Notes under the pieces: generated by a model
Database searches by the model: none
Seen by the model: the letters and a program-made list of their open reading frames with translations, nothing else
What the model was told of the DNA's origin: nothing
Translations under genes and position numbers: made by a program
In this document: piece by piece, positions 39,301 through 51,863 of the stretch
Layout of the letters: each line of letters opens with the position of its first letter
Numbering within the stretch: the first letter of the stretch is position 1
DNA from: Strongyloides papillosus
Taxonomy: Eukaryota > Nematoda > Chromadorea > Rhabditida > Strongyloididae
DNA length: 64,000 nucleotides
Direction of reading: 5' to 3'
Assembly: GCA_005656395.1 (NCBI GenBank)
Contig: SRSI01000052.1
Coordinates: forward strand, 310,001-374,000

Positions 39301-41419
39301 GAAGATCTCCATATACCCCACAATTAGGTGATCATGTTGTTTATTTTAAACAAGGTCATCAAGAATATGTAAATAGTGTTAGAGCTAAAAATTTGTTTAG
39401 ATTAACAAAAAAATATCTTGTAAGACCTGAATTTGGTCCAGAAGTTGTATGTTATGTTATTGATGTAGAGTATGTTGTTAAACCTCATCAATTGACAAAA
39501 TTAACTTTACTTCCTACAAATGAACTTATGTGTTCTTACACTGAACCATTTGAAATATATTATCATGATGAGGATGGTATTGCTGATTTTATAATTTTAT
39601 ATGATCATTACAAAAAAGCAATAAAAGAAAATTTTAAGAAAAATATGGAGGTAGAAGCTATCATTGATAAAGATTATTGGGTAGGAAAAATTGTAGAAAT
39701 AAAACCATGTGATGATGCTTATCCTTCTTCATCATGGAATAAGATTCTTGTCAAATTTCCTAATGAACAAAGTTGTGATGGAGAGGAACAACAATTTTTT
39801 TCACCATGGGAAATTATGCCTAAAAAACAATCACGGGTCAGTAATGATAAAGCAACGGAAAGTGAATTAGATGAATTAGCAAAAGTTGATGAAAATACCA
39901 ACGATTGGGGTAATTTTACTCGCATGGAAGTTTTATCACGAGCTAAGACTGTTATTGATGCTTTAATAAGTCATCATGAAGCAGAAATATTTATTGGTAA
40001 AGTTGATTTAAATACTTTTGATGATTACCTTTTGTATGTTGGTCTGCCAATTGATCTCCAAATAATTAAAGAAAGACTTGAAAATAATTACTACAGGTTT
40101 GTTTTTTTTTCTCGAAATTACATTATATATATATTCTAATTTATTTCTAGACGTTTAATCTCCTTGGAAGATGATGTAAGAAGACTCGTATACAATTGTA
40201 TTAATTATAATTTTGAACATTCTGATATCACGGATAAGTCAAAAGCTATCGCTGAAACTATAATCTCATATATTCATAACCAGAATAGTGACACAGATAT
40301 TTCAATTGAGTTTGAAAATAATATTAATAATGCTAAAGATTTAAATTCATGGAAGAAACCTTCAATGACTGAAATTGCAAATAAATATGAAAGTTTTATT
40401 ACGGCAAATGGAGAACAAAATGTATCCACGTCATCTGTAAATGGTAACAACAAAAGAGAATGGTGGATTACTGAATTTTTAAATACGTTTAATAATCAAA
40501 GTGGAAAAATTGTTGAAGAAATAAAGCGGCTATCAGTTGAATCAAATGAAAGTGTATATGAAATAAAAGAAATTGTTGGGAAAATAGATGATATGGTACG
40601 AAATTGCGAGATTGGTTTAATAAATAGTCCTATTGAAATAAAGAATGAACTAAATGATATACATGAAAAAATGTCTCAAATAAGTGTTGATCGAAGAGGT
40701 GGAGTAAGTTTTCTTTTTATAAATTTTAAAATTTTAACTACTTTTATTTTTAGCTTCATTCACGTATAACATCTTTTAAAAATGTATCAATTAAAATTAT
40801 AAATGGTATTATATCTAGATACCATGCATCTACCGATTTCCAAGAAGCTGAAGAATCAAATCATGCATTTGAAGAGAACAATAGTAGACGACGAGCAAGA
40901 AGAAAAGCTGCTCCAATAAGTTTTGCTGGTTTTAACATACCTAGTCAATCTACACGAGTAAACAGGCCTTCTAGAGCAGCTAAAGGAAATGTTATTTCGT
41001 ACAATGAAAATATCATAGAAACAATGGCATATAGTAGTCATGAATTTGATGATAATGAAATGGCTAGTAGCAGTCAACCAACAACTAGTTCAAGAAAAAG
41101 AAAGAGAGCTAAGGATAACAATGTTGAATCGTCAAGCAGTGATGATATTGGCAATTCAGAAGATGTCGATAATTCTGATTACGAGGTCAGTCGTCCAAAT
41201 AAAAAACGAACAAGACGAAATAATGAAGAGGCAGAAACATGTTTCGATATAAGTGCACGTCCTAGTTCAGCAATGTCGTCTTCGTCATCAAGATCTATGA
41301 CCTCGACTAACTCACTAACTTCGTCATCAAATGTTAGAAATTTACGTTCAAGAACTAGAAGAGAAGTTTGTGGAACAGGTTCCTCATCTATTTCAACAAG
41401 AAGAATTAACAGAAGATGA
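36342..41419 (+). CDS. BRWD/PHIP: BRWD/PHIP-family WD40 and bromodomain protein
   Basis: Exons 36342-40096, 40151-40703 and 40754-41419 (introns of 54 and 50 bp) give 1657 residues. Order: an N-terminal helical region with VQFLCYFHLLDSGYKDVAENL (LisH-like); a WD40 propeller, ~residues 205-600 (e.g. LRGHTDPIIEVSISHDN, FIGHSVGVFTLVINP); an acidic and Arg-rich disordered stretch; the family-specific block with NLFRLTKKYLVRPEFGPEVV; and one bromodomain at ~1195-1295 that crosses the first intron (RLENNYY|RRLISLEDDVRRL). The tail is Ser/Arg-rich. Orthologues (BRWD1/3, PHIP, fly BRWD3) read histone methyl/acetyl marks and act as CUL4-DDB1 adaptors. The bromodomain matches the first of the pair normally present; I see no second one. 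Intact frame. Confidence 0.92.
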
Positions 41420-42169
41420 AATTTATCTATGATTAATAATACAAATGATCTCTATTCAATTTTTAATTGTTTCTTCTTTTTTTTTTTCTCTTTTATTACA
41501 TTTGTAGAAAATGTATGAATGAATGTTACACAGTACAATATAAAATTTTTCCAAAGGTTCACGCTTTGATAAGATTTTCAGTAAAAACAAATTCTTAATT
41601 ACTATTGAACTGTGGAATTTATAAATAAATGTTTTTTTTTCTTTCTGTTACGTAAATATACCAAAATTGTATATTGCAACCAAAAACAATTTGTTTAACA
41701 TAGCATTTGTTAGCTGAAGATATTTTGTAATTTGCGTATAATTACTTCAAATATAATCAAACTAGTTTTTATAAGGTGAAATTTATCTATTACAATACAT
41801 TTATTTGAGTAGTAATTTATTTTAAATCAAGTAAAAGCTAATATCAATGCACATATATAAAATATCCAGTATCATTTAACCTTAAGTGGTGATGAAAGAA
41901 AAAATACGTTTTGTACTTTAATGAATTGTAATCAAGACGTTAATATATATAATGTTAAAATAATGTATTCTATTGAATCTATATTAATTTAAACTTTAGT
42001 ATTTGTTTATTTTTAATAATAAAATTTTTACTACTTATATATATGTTCATTTTACTAAAAAATTTAACATTTTTTTGACTGATTTTTAGAAAACATTTTT
42101 ATAGTATTCCAAACATTGACTTAAATTTTCTAAAGCTTTACTGTGAAGAATTTATAATAATAAATAAAT
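41420..42169. other. Spacer between BRWD and the GT43 gene
   Basis: 750 bp, AT-rich, with AATAAA-type signals near 41620. No supported gene. The GT43 promoter is probably here, but no motif stands out. Confidence 0.5.
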
Positions 42170-43047
42170 ATGCAAATTTTGTCGACCTTCATATCAAAAA
42201 TAGTTTTTTTTTATATCCTTCAATTAATATTGTGAGTTATATACATTTTTGAAATAATATATATTTTTTTAGAATTGTAAATACTTCGAAACTTATAAAT
42301 AAAATTATTATAATTACTCCAACATACAGAAGAATTACAAGATATCCTGATATTCTTCGCTTAGCTAATACTTTGCAAAATGTACCAGAAATTCATTGGA
42401 TAATAGTTGAAGACGGCCATAAAAAATCACATGGAGTAGAAAGAATATTAAATAATAGCCACATATCACATAGCTATATCGCCAGTAAAACTCCATCTGG
42501 TATGCCAAAACGTGGTTGGTGGCAACGTGATAAAGCTTTAGATTTATTACTTTCATCTAAGTCCCATTTTTTAAAACCAAATCAAAAAGGAATTGTATAT
42601 TTTGCAGATGATGATAATGCATACGATATAAGATTATTTAATAATTATATTAGACATGTTAAAAAAATTGGAGTTTGGGCTGTTGCATTTTCATCAAGTC
42701 CTATTGAAGCGCCAATTGTAAAGAATAAGAAAGTAGTAGGTTTTCAAAGTTATTACGCACCAGAAAGGAAATTTGCTATGGATATGGCTTCATTTGCAAT
42801 TTCTCTAGACATTTTTTTGTCAAAACCTAATATACGATTTACAATGGACCCTTCAAAATTTTCTGGGAGTCCTGAACCCATTTTATTAACAGGACTTGGA
42901 ATAGAGAGAGATGATTTAGAACCTTTTGGATACAATTCAAAGATCAAAGAAGTCCTAGTATATCATACGAAAGCAAAAAATCCTATACCTTCATTTCCAA
43001 AGAGGAATAATCATACAAACTTTGGGTACGATATAGAATTTCCTTAG
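42170..43047 (+). CDS. B3GAT: GT43-family beta-1,3-glucuronyltransferase
   Basis: Exon 1 42170-42231 and exon 2 42273-43047 (41-bp intron) encode 278 residues. The first exon plus the start of exon 2 forms a signal anchor (MQILSTFISKIVFFYILQLI), giving a type II Golgi membrane protein. The catalytic domain starts almost at once, with ITPTYRRITRYPDILRLANT, then WIIVEDG, the Mn-binding FADDDNAYD (~133-135), WAVAFSSS, and the acceptor-side E-rich TGLGIERDDLEPFG. GT43 enzymes transfer GlcA from UDP-GlcA to galactose, as in the proteoglycan linker (SQV-8/GlcAT-I type) or related glycans in nematodes. It is shorter than the usual ~325-335 residues because the stem is nearly absent. The exact acceptor cannot be told from sequence. 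Confidence 0.9.
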
Positions 43048-43594
43048 TAATTACTGAAAAATAACGGATAAATATTAACTTCACCAATGTATGTATTTAT
43101 TTTTCTGTTGGACTTATTGTATAAAAAAGAATCATAAAACAAAATTAATATTCACATAATGGTCTTTTAAAAGTTCGAAAAAGTTTAATAGAGAGATTTA
43201 TAATAATTATAATAAAGTAATTATTAATAGTGAATTTGCTTGATTTTTAAATTATAAAAGAAAAGTAAGCTTATATAATTGACTTATTTTATCACAAAAT
43301 ATTAACAGGTTAAAAAGTTGTTATTCTGATACATATTTTAGTTATAATTTATAAAAATACTTAATGATATTATTATTTTTTAACATTCTGAACTAAAAGT
43401 AATTGTTCACACATCTTTATCTAGGGTTTTTGTTAGTGGAACGTGTAATTAAGAAATTTATTGTTATTCAAAAAAATAAATATACAAGTAATAATACAAA
43501 AAGACTAATAATAAGCTGTAATTACGCATATTTTTAGTTGTAATTTCCTTTGTAAGAAATTAAAGAAACGAATAAATTTTAATTTATTAGAAAA
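43048..43594. other. Convergent spacer between GT43 and NCKAP1 genes
   Basis: 547 bp, AT-rich, between two 3' ends. TTTATT (minus-strand AATAAA) at 43583-43588 is 6 bases beyond the NCKAP1 stop. Nothing else is recognisable. Confidence 0.5.
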
Positions 43595-46500
43595 TTATAA
43601 GTTTACAGAGGTTTTTTCATTAATAAAACAACTTGTGTAACTGGAAGCAATGAGATTATGCGGAAATACCTCTTGTAAATCATCAAACGTAATCCATTTT
43701 GATTCGTTAACAATGTCTTCCAACAAGACATTTAAAGTTCTTAAATTTAAACATTGTTCTGATGCCGAACTTCCAACAATTTGTAACAATCCACATGACA
43801 TAATTTTTAAAAATTCTTTCATTCTTTCACCACAATCTAGTCTACCACAAATTGCAAACAAAACATTACTTATAGTATCTAATGCAACTGGAATTGCATT
43901 AATATTGTTTGATGTAGCTAAAAAATATGTCTATAAAAAGAATTTAATAATAAATGAAAACATACAATGTGTTGAAATTTTTAACATTGACTGAGTTTGT
44001 GCTGATAATCTTGGTAATGTTATTGCAGCAAAAACCATTAAAAGTGAACAAATTAAATGAAATTCGTTTCCATCTTTGACATTCAAAGAATCGTAATCTT
44101 GCTCAATCATACTTACTAAAATAGAATAGTCATTTTCTTCAACTACTAATGTTGAAAATAATTCATGTGCTTTGACTTTCGCCTCATCATTAAATTCATT
44201 CATGATATTTTCGCTACAACTATGAAGAAATTTTAAACGCTTTTTGAATACATTTTTTGCAGAGAAAAGTAGCATTTTTTTGAATGACATTAAAATCCCA
44301 ACAATTGTAAGTCGATTTGTGAAAAAGTGCACCGTTTGATTAGTTTGATTTTGTGGTGCCTTTTTCTTTATCTCAGTGTCATGATCGCCTAACTTGTCAA
44401 GAATATCTTTTATTTTACCAGGATGAGTGTAAACTCGTCTTGCTTCACATAAAATCTGCTTATTTTGAGTTGTGAGTCGTAGCAATTCCATTATTTGTGC
44501 AGCACATTGCCACATTATATGATCACATATATTTTTTATTCCAAAAGGCCCAATTAATGTAGCAAGTGCCATTAATTCACTTGGATCTGTATAATGTTCT
44601 GGTGGTGGTCCTTCGTAATCAGGAGTACTACTGAATGTTGACGTTATCATTGAAAAGTGAACATTTCCAGTAGATGCTTTTTTTAAAATGGAAGCAACAT
44701 AGAATTTTATATACAATGAGGTAAATGTTTCATTGTTGTACACATCAATAGTAAGACTTTCTTGGTTCAGAACAGATGTAAATAATCTTTGAAGATCAAT
44801 TCCTAAACATCGTTCAACATAGTGTAAAACTGTTAGTTCTGAATTTATAAATTTCACTAGATCTGATGGTCGACTAATTATTTTTTTCTCCTGATCAACG
44901 AAAAATTTAAGACTAAAAATTGTGATTAAACTCTTATCATAATAACGAAGTACATAATCTTTAGGTACAAGAATGGAATCAAAAACGTAGAAGCTATCCC
45001 ATGAAGTAACAGCATTAATAAGATCTGTTAAAATACTAAGTTGTTTATCCATAGATGTTAATTGGTCTCTTGATATACGAACACTTTCATGACCAGGCAT
45101 AGGAACAATCTCTGGAACTCTATTTCCTTTTCCATTTTGAGCTCTATTGGTTATATCTATTAGATCAGCACATCTTGTTGCGGATGCCTGACAATTTAAA
45201 TCGTACTCTTCACTTATCATTGATAAACTAACAGTGCACAATCTTTTCCCGATATCTTCTAAAAACATCGTTGAATGTCTGATTGCTCTATCAATAATAG
45301 TGTCATGTTCTTCAGGACACATTTCATGAAGAAGACATTCAAAATCACCTGTAAGTTTGGCGAATGATATGGCATATCGTGAGAAATAATGACTATTTCT
45401 AGCTTCATCGAATTGTTCTTTCAGTTGCTCTTGATAGAAAGCATAAATATCGAGACTAGAACATTTCATTAATAAAGTCTTTAAATTACCAATTAATTCA
45501 AAATGCCAACAAGATGTATTTAATAATATACATAATTTTCTATAATCTTCTAAATTAATGCCATACTTCTCAACTGATGCATTTGCCTGTATTCTAAACC
45601 AATCTAATTTTACGTCTTGATATGTTTCATAGGTTGGTTTTATATTTTCTTGCATTGATGCATGAATAGAATGTAATCTTACTTCATCATCTTTGGCTAA
45701 ACGGTTTCCAATTTCCATAATGCATTCTTGCATTACAAAAGCATCATAACTTTTTAAATATTTAAAGTAGTAATTTGAAACAATACGGTCATATTTTTCA
45801 ACAATCGTTCTCAGTTGTAAAGTATAATATATCAACTCGGATATTTGACGATCAACCATAAAATTTTGAGATTTATGTTTTTTTGTATTTTGAGGCCATT
45901 CTTTAAGGTGTCTTACATACCAATTAATTTCATCTCGAGCAAAACATAAACCAATTAAAGCAAATAATATTTTAGGTCCCAAAATTCCAGGTTGATCATC
46001 ATAGAGTAATGTTAAATCTTTTAAAGCTTCTCTCAAAAAACGTCGCCTTTCCAAATGAATTGAATTACTAGTTTGTATAGTAATGTTATAATTCTCTTTA
46101 ACTTCATTAATCTTTTTGGATGACCCTTTTGTTCCTTCAAAACATTCAATGAAAACATTATGTAAATTAATAATCTCATCTCTAAATAATGGAACAACAA
46201 GAGATGTTTGAAGAGTTCGCTGCCACATACCAACTATAATTGGATCATTTAATAGAACTCCGTGACATGCTATTGTTAGTAAAACTATCCAACGTTCCAT
46301 TGTATCAATTGATAAAAATTCACAATTTATTGTTTCAGTTTGAGCAAGGTATAACATTTGTGATGAGTTTGTAGTTAAAGATAACATCTGAGCTCCTCTC
46401 CAAACATCAGCATGTATATTTCTATGAAGATAAATTTTAGATAGGGAAACAAGACTAGAATGCATGAGACGATTAATAGGAGTTAAATCTTCATTTAGCT

Positions 46501-47098
46501 TTTTATATGGATTTTCAAAATCAACGATCATTTGTCCCATTCTGGGAAAAGATGATTCATTGCAATTATTTGTCATTTCATGGCATAAATTATACATTGA
46601 TAAAACAGCTTTCTTGTCATCTATTCGTGACATTAAAATCATAAGAGAACAATAATTAGTTACAAGATCCAAATATACTTTCGTTAACTCAAAATTTAAA
46701 GTTAAATCAAATTTTCTACAAACCATATTCATCTTCGTCAAAAGTTCCATAATATGGTCTTTTAAGTCAAGAACATCAACAAATGTAAAGTAATACAGTG
46801 ACAATGACTTCATAATTTCCGTTTTTTGTTTTCTTACAGTATCAAAAACACTCTAAATCAATGAACGAAATGTTTAGTAAAAATTACAAACCTGATTGTT
46901 TTTTAAGTCACTTAATGGAAATTTCTTTAATAATAACTTGACTGCACCTTCTATTGTTTTTTCATACAAAAATTTTGGTCTTAATTTTGGATCAAAACAA
47001 GCCTTTTTTATATTATAAAGGCGTGTTAATAAACCAATAGTTCTACTATTTAAAATAGTTAACTTTTCAGCAAATTTCAAAGGAGATATATTTGCCAT
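43595..47098 (-). CDS. gex-3: NCKAP1/HEM (GEX-3), WAVE regulatory complex subunit, one frame break
   Basis: Exons 46892-47098, 43966-46852 and 43595-43930 (introns of 39 and 35 bp). Similarity to NCKAP1 runs from the start (KFAEKLTILNSRTIGLLTRL, YNIKKACFDPK) through LALYYFTFVDV-like SLYYFTFVDVLDLKDH, FPRMGQMIVDFENPYKK and the C-terminal end FPHNLIASSY. NCKAP1 joins SRA1/CYFIP, ABI, HSPC300 and WAVE to relay Rac signals to Arp2/3 actin nucleation; in C. elegans GEX-3 drives gastrulation and epidermal enclosure. One extra base in the run 43978-43982, just before the last intron, shifts the final exon out of frame. Without it the CDS is 1143 codons (1142 residues, near human 1128). It is divergent from the ATP13A1 gene with 381 bp between starts. 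Family certain. Confidence 0.93.
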
Positions 47099-47479
47099 TT
47101 TAGGTGAACTTTCTTTACTTTTCTTAAATTAATATTAAATTTAATAATTTTATCTACAAAACAAAAATAGTGCACCCAGAATAGTGTAATGTCTATTTAC
47201 ATCTTATAACAAATGCATTAGTAATTGGAAATACGTCACTTTTGCCAACATAAATTTGTATATTGGTTGCTGAGTTCAATTTTTAATTGTCTATTATTGT
47301 CAAAATAAATTTCCATTGTTAATGTATTAATATTTTGTATAAAACAATTATTTAAACATATTTGCATTTATTTCTACTACTACGTAACAATATTATATTG
47401 ATAATTTTCGTACATTATTATTTTTTTCAGACTTATGATAATATAGGTTATAAGTAAAAGTGATAATCATTTATATAAG
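47099..47479. other. Divergent promoter region between NCKAP1 and ATP13A1
   Basis: 381 bp shared by two starts. A strong TTTTTTTCAG acceptor ends at 47430, 49 bases before the right-hand ATG. No other motif is clear. Confidence 0.5.
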
Positions 47480-50400
47480 ATGACTGTTGATGGATTGGTT
47501 GAATCCATAAGAACATGCAAGATAAAGCCTATTTATCTACATTTCCACGTAATACCATTTATATTTATCTATCTAGGAATTGGAATATTATGGAATACAT
47601 ACTACAGCGATGAAGAATATTGGTTTACATTTGTTGTTGTATCAGTTTGTGTTTTTATGATTCAAGTATGTTTACAATTATTTTATCTATATTTATTTTT
47701 AATTTAGGTTCTTTTGGGATTATTTTCATTTTGGTTTAATGAATTTTATTATTTAGTATCATGTTCATCTGAAAAGGATATCAAATTTGCAACGCATGCA
47801 CTAGTTTCCCCTACTGCAAATAATGGATGGTCCGAGATTGTTCCTATTAGAAGATCACATATTAATGATGGTAAAATTAAAACATGGATAGATTTTCAAA
47901 AGGTTATATATGTTTATGATAGCGAAAAAAAAAGATTTAACCAATTAACATTTGATAACAATAGATCTTTTAATTATTTTAACTCTTGGGTCGGATTAAC
48001 TTCAGAAGAAATAATCAAAGAAACAAAATTGAAATTTGGAGACAATAAAATGGAAATGGTTGTTCCTTCATTTATGGAGTTATTTATTGAACGAGCTACA
48101 GCTCCATTTTTTGTCTTTCAAGTTTTTTGTGTTGGTTTATGGTGTTTAGAAGATTTGGTTTATTACTCATTATTTACTTTAAGTATGTTAGCAATGTTTG
48201 AAATGCTTATTGTGAAACAACAGATGATGAATATGACGATGATTAGAAATATGGGAAACAAACCTTATCCAGTTGACGTTTATAGAAATAAAAAATGGGT
48301 AAAAATTAATTCTGATCAATTGCTTGTTGGTGATTTAATATCTATTAGTAGGAGTTTAAATGATAATAATGTACCTTGTGATTTATTATTATTACGTGGA
48401 AGTTGTATATTAGATGAATCTATGTTAACAGGTGAGAGTGTTCCTCAAATGAAAGAATCTATACAAACATTGGAACCAAATAGATACTTTAATTACCAAA
48501 CCGATATGAAACTTCACGTGTTATGTGGTGGAACTAAAATTGTCCAACATACATATGAATACACCAAGGGTGATTCTATTCCAAGATCCCCTGATAATGG
48601 AGTTTTATGCTATGTATTACAGACAGGTTTCAGTACATCACAAGGTTCCTTACTAAGAACGATTTTGTTTGGTGTTAAAAGAGTTACTGCTAATAATCTT
48701 GAAACATTCGCATTTATCTTGTTTTTGCTAATTTTTGCAATTGCTGCAGCAATTCATCTTTGGCAAACAAGAAGTTTGGAAGAAAATTTCAATAAGTTCC
48801 AAACACTTGTAGAATGTTCATTGATCATTACTAGTGTTGTGCCTCCGGAACTTCCGTTAGAATTGTCTTTAGCAGTAAATAATTCATTAGTCGCTTTACA
48901 TAAATTAGGAATTTTCTGTACTGAACCATTTAGAATTCCATTTGCTGGAAAAATAGACGTTTGTTGTTTTGATAAAACTGGTACTCTTACAACTGATAAT
49001 CTTGTAGTCGATGGTATTGGTATTATAGATGAAAGTAAAAAAGTATCTTTAAAAAACAAAAATGACATAGATGATGTAACATTAAGGGTGTTGGCTTCAT
49101 GTCATTCATTGATTATGTTTGATAAAGAATTAGTAGGTGATCCACTTGAAAAAGCAACATTAAATTGGGTAGAATGGAATATTGTGAAAAATGATTTGGT
49201 TTCTCCAAGTAGTGGTAAAGCTCCAGCTATCAGAATTTTCCAAAGATATCACTTTAGTAGTCAACTTAAAAGAATGACAGTTGTTGCTGGATATACACCT
49301 CAAGGTAGTGAACCAGTTATGATAACTGCAGTTAAAGGAGCACCAGAAGTGTTAGAAAGTATGTTCAGTTCTATTCCAGAGGGCTATGTTGATGGATACA
49401 AATCATTAGCTCAAAAAGGTTATCGTGTATTAGCTTTAGGTTATTCTAGTTTGGGAAATATAGATAAAAATGATATTCGACGTATTTCAAGAGATGAATT
49501 AGAAAAGGGACTAACATTTGCCGGTTTTTTGGTTATTTCATGTCCATTAAAGAAAGACACGAAAGCCATGGTTAAAGAAATTAAGGAATCATGTCATAGT
49601 GTTGTTATGATTACAGGTGATAACCCATTGACCGCTTGTCATGTATCTAAAGAATTAAAATTCACCGAAGAAGGAAAAGAAATTATGATCTTGCAAAACA
49701 AAAGTGATGAATGGTACTGGCAATCAGTTGATGAAACGAAAAAAGAGGAACTGAAAAATAATTCTCATCAATTCTTTAATCTTCATGAATTATGTGTAAC
49801 CGGAAGTGGTTTTGCATATTTATATGAAAAAGAACGTATGTTCCTAAGAACGATTTTAAAAAATATAAAAATTTATGCACGAATGGCACCAAAACAAAAG
49901 GAACAAGTAATTAATGAATTAAAAAATCAAGGATATGTTACATTAATGTGTGGTGACGGAACTAATGATGTAGGTGCATTAAAACATTCTCATGTTGGTG
50001 TTGCTCTTTTGTCCCATCCTTTTGATGCCACAAAAGCAAACAACGGAGAAGTCCCAGTTGCAAGACAAAAACCTGTACCACCTCCACAAATTCCTGAATT
50101 CTTAAGAAAACGTTTACCTCCTGACCATCCATATCATAAACAGATGAACGACCAACAGAAAAAATTCCAGAAATTAATTGAAGAATTAGAATCTGAAGAA
50201 CCATCGATCGTCAAACTTGGTGACGCTTCTATTGCAGCCCCCTTTACATCGAAATTTACTTCAATTGCTTCTATTTGTAATATTATAAAACAAGGAAGAT
50301 GTACTCTTGTAGTTACATTACAGATGTTTAAATTCTTGCTTTAAATGCTTTGGTATCAGCTTATTCTCAATCAGTATTATACTCATCGGGTATACGTTCT

Positions 50401-51019
50401 TCTGATTACCAACAAACACTTCAAGGTATGCTTCTAGCAGCATGCTTTTTATTTATAACACGATCAAAACCATTAAAAATATTGTCAAGAGAGAAACCAA
50501 TGGCCAATATTTTCAATGTCTATACTATTCTAACGATATCTCTTCAATTTTGTGTTCATTTCTTTTGTCTTTTATATATTGTTGATCTTGCTTCGACGTA
50601 TGAACAACCAACTGAAAAAGTTACAGCAGAGACGAAATTTAAACCATCATTACTTAATTCTTCTGTTTATCTTCTTGGAATGACTTTACAAATATCAACA
50701 TTCGTTGTTAATTATAGGGTATGTTGTAAAATTTTTTTATTTATATTTTTTTTAATTATAGGGTCGGCCATTTATGGAAAGTCTATTTGAAAATAAACCT
50801 CTTTTATATAGTATAATAGCAGCAACTAGTGTCGTCTTTACTTTAGCTTCTAATGCCGTACCTGAAATGACGAGTTATTTTGAATTGGTACAATTTCCAG
50901 ATGATTTCCGTAACAAATTAATTATTGTTTTAATTGCAAATATTGGAGTTTGTTATGTTATTGATACTATTTTAAATTTTATCTTCGGAGATGCTCGTCC
51001 AAAGAACCATAAATTATGA
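47480..51019 (+). CDS. ATP13A1: P5A-type ATPase (ATP13A1/Spf1), ER membrane helix dislocase, one frame break
   Basis: Exons 47480-47665, 47708-50718 and 50762-51019 (introns of 42 and 43 bp), ~1151 residues. P-type motifs in order: [12 protein letters not shown] of the actuator, the P5A-specific [13 protein letters not shown] in M4, FDKTGTLT with the phosphorylated Asp at ~484, KGAPE for nucleotide binding, [10 protein letters not shown] and [12 protein letters not shown] of the P domain. The C-terminal membrane helices follow. ATP13A1/Spf1 removes mistargeted mitochondrial tail-anchored and signal-anchor helices from the ER; C. elegans has catp-8. One base is missing at about 50338 (a single G where GG is expected). 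This breaks the frame in M5 (...[17 protein letters not shown]); with it restored the exon is an exact multiple of three. AATAAA is at 51075. Confidence 0.93.
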
Positions 51020-51863
51020 TTGTTATATTTTATTTTATACACTTCTATTTATGATAAAATTTTTTACTTTATATAATAAATTTAAAAAATATATATTAAT
51101 GGTACTGTTTTTTATCACGGAAATGTTACACTATTATGTTAAAGAAATCAACAAATTGTACAAACCAAATTCTCTTTTCTGAACAAGAATATTATCATGA
51201 CTTTGATTATGCCATCAAATAAAACTATTTTTATTAATATTAAAATGAAATTTTTATTGTAAAATAAACTTATAACAATTTTACTTGTCATAATATTGAA
51301 TAATGAATGTTTAATTTCAAATTATCGTCTATTAAAATATTTCCTAAATATTAGTCAAAATATTGTGTTCAGAAGATTTTAAAGTTATATAAATTTTAAC
51401 TATATTTTTATACAATTAACAAAATTAAATAAAGCTTCTATTATTTTCAAAAAATTTTTTTAATGATAAAGAAAAACTGGTATAAATTTGTTGTCAAATA
51501 ACAATAAAATCTGCAATATTTTTACGAACTAAGTACTATATTTTTAAATTTAGTTTTTAAAAGCTTTGTTCTATTTTTTCACTCTTAGTACTTTCTTGAT
51601 CACTTATTTTTTATATGAAAAAATTTCAAATTTTATACTTCTATTGAATGACAGTTTAATTTTTATTTGTAGAATTTTTTAAGTAAAATAGTAATATTTA
51701 TGCATGTTTATTCTATATTTATTGCAAAAAACGAGAAATTTGAAAAGATTATCAATATATTTTTTATAAATTTTTAAAAAATTATTATTATTATTACAAT
51801 TTTACAATCATTTATCTTACAAATGAAAAAATATATCATTATTAATTGCTTTCATTTGAATTA
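51020..51863. other. Convergent spacer between ATP13A1 and FBXO genes
   Basis: 844 bp, very AT-rich, with AATAAA at 51075-51080 and a short TTA repeat near 51780-51795. The frame at 50991-51182 overlaps the ATP13A1 stop and is AT noise. No gene is seen. Confidence 0.5.
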
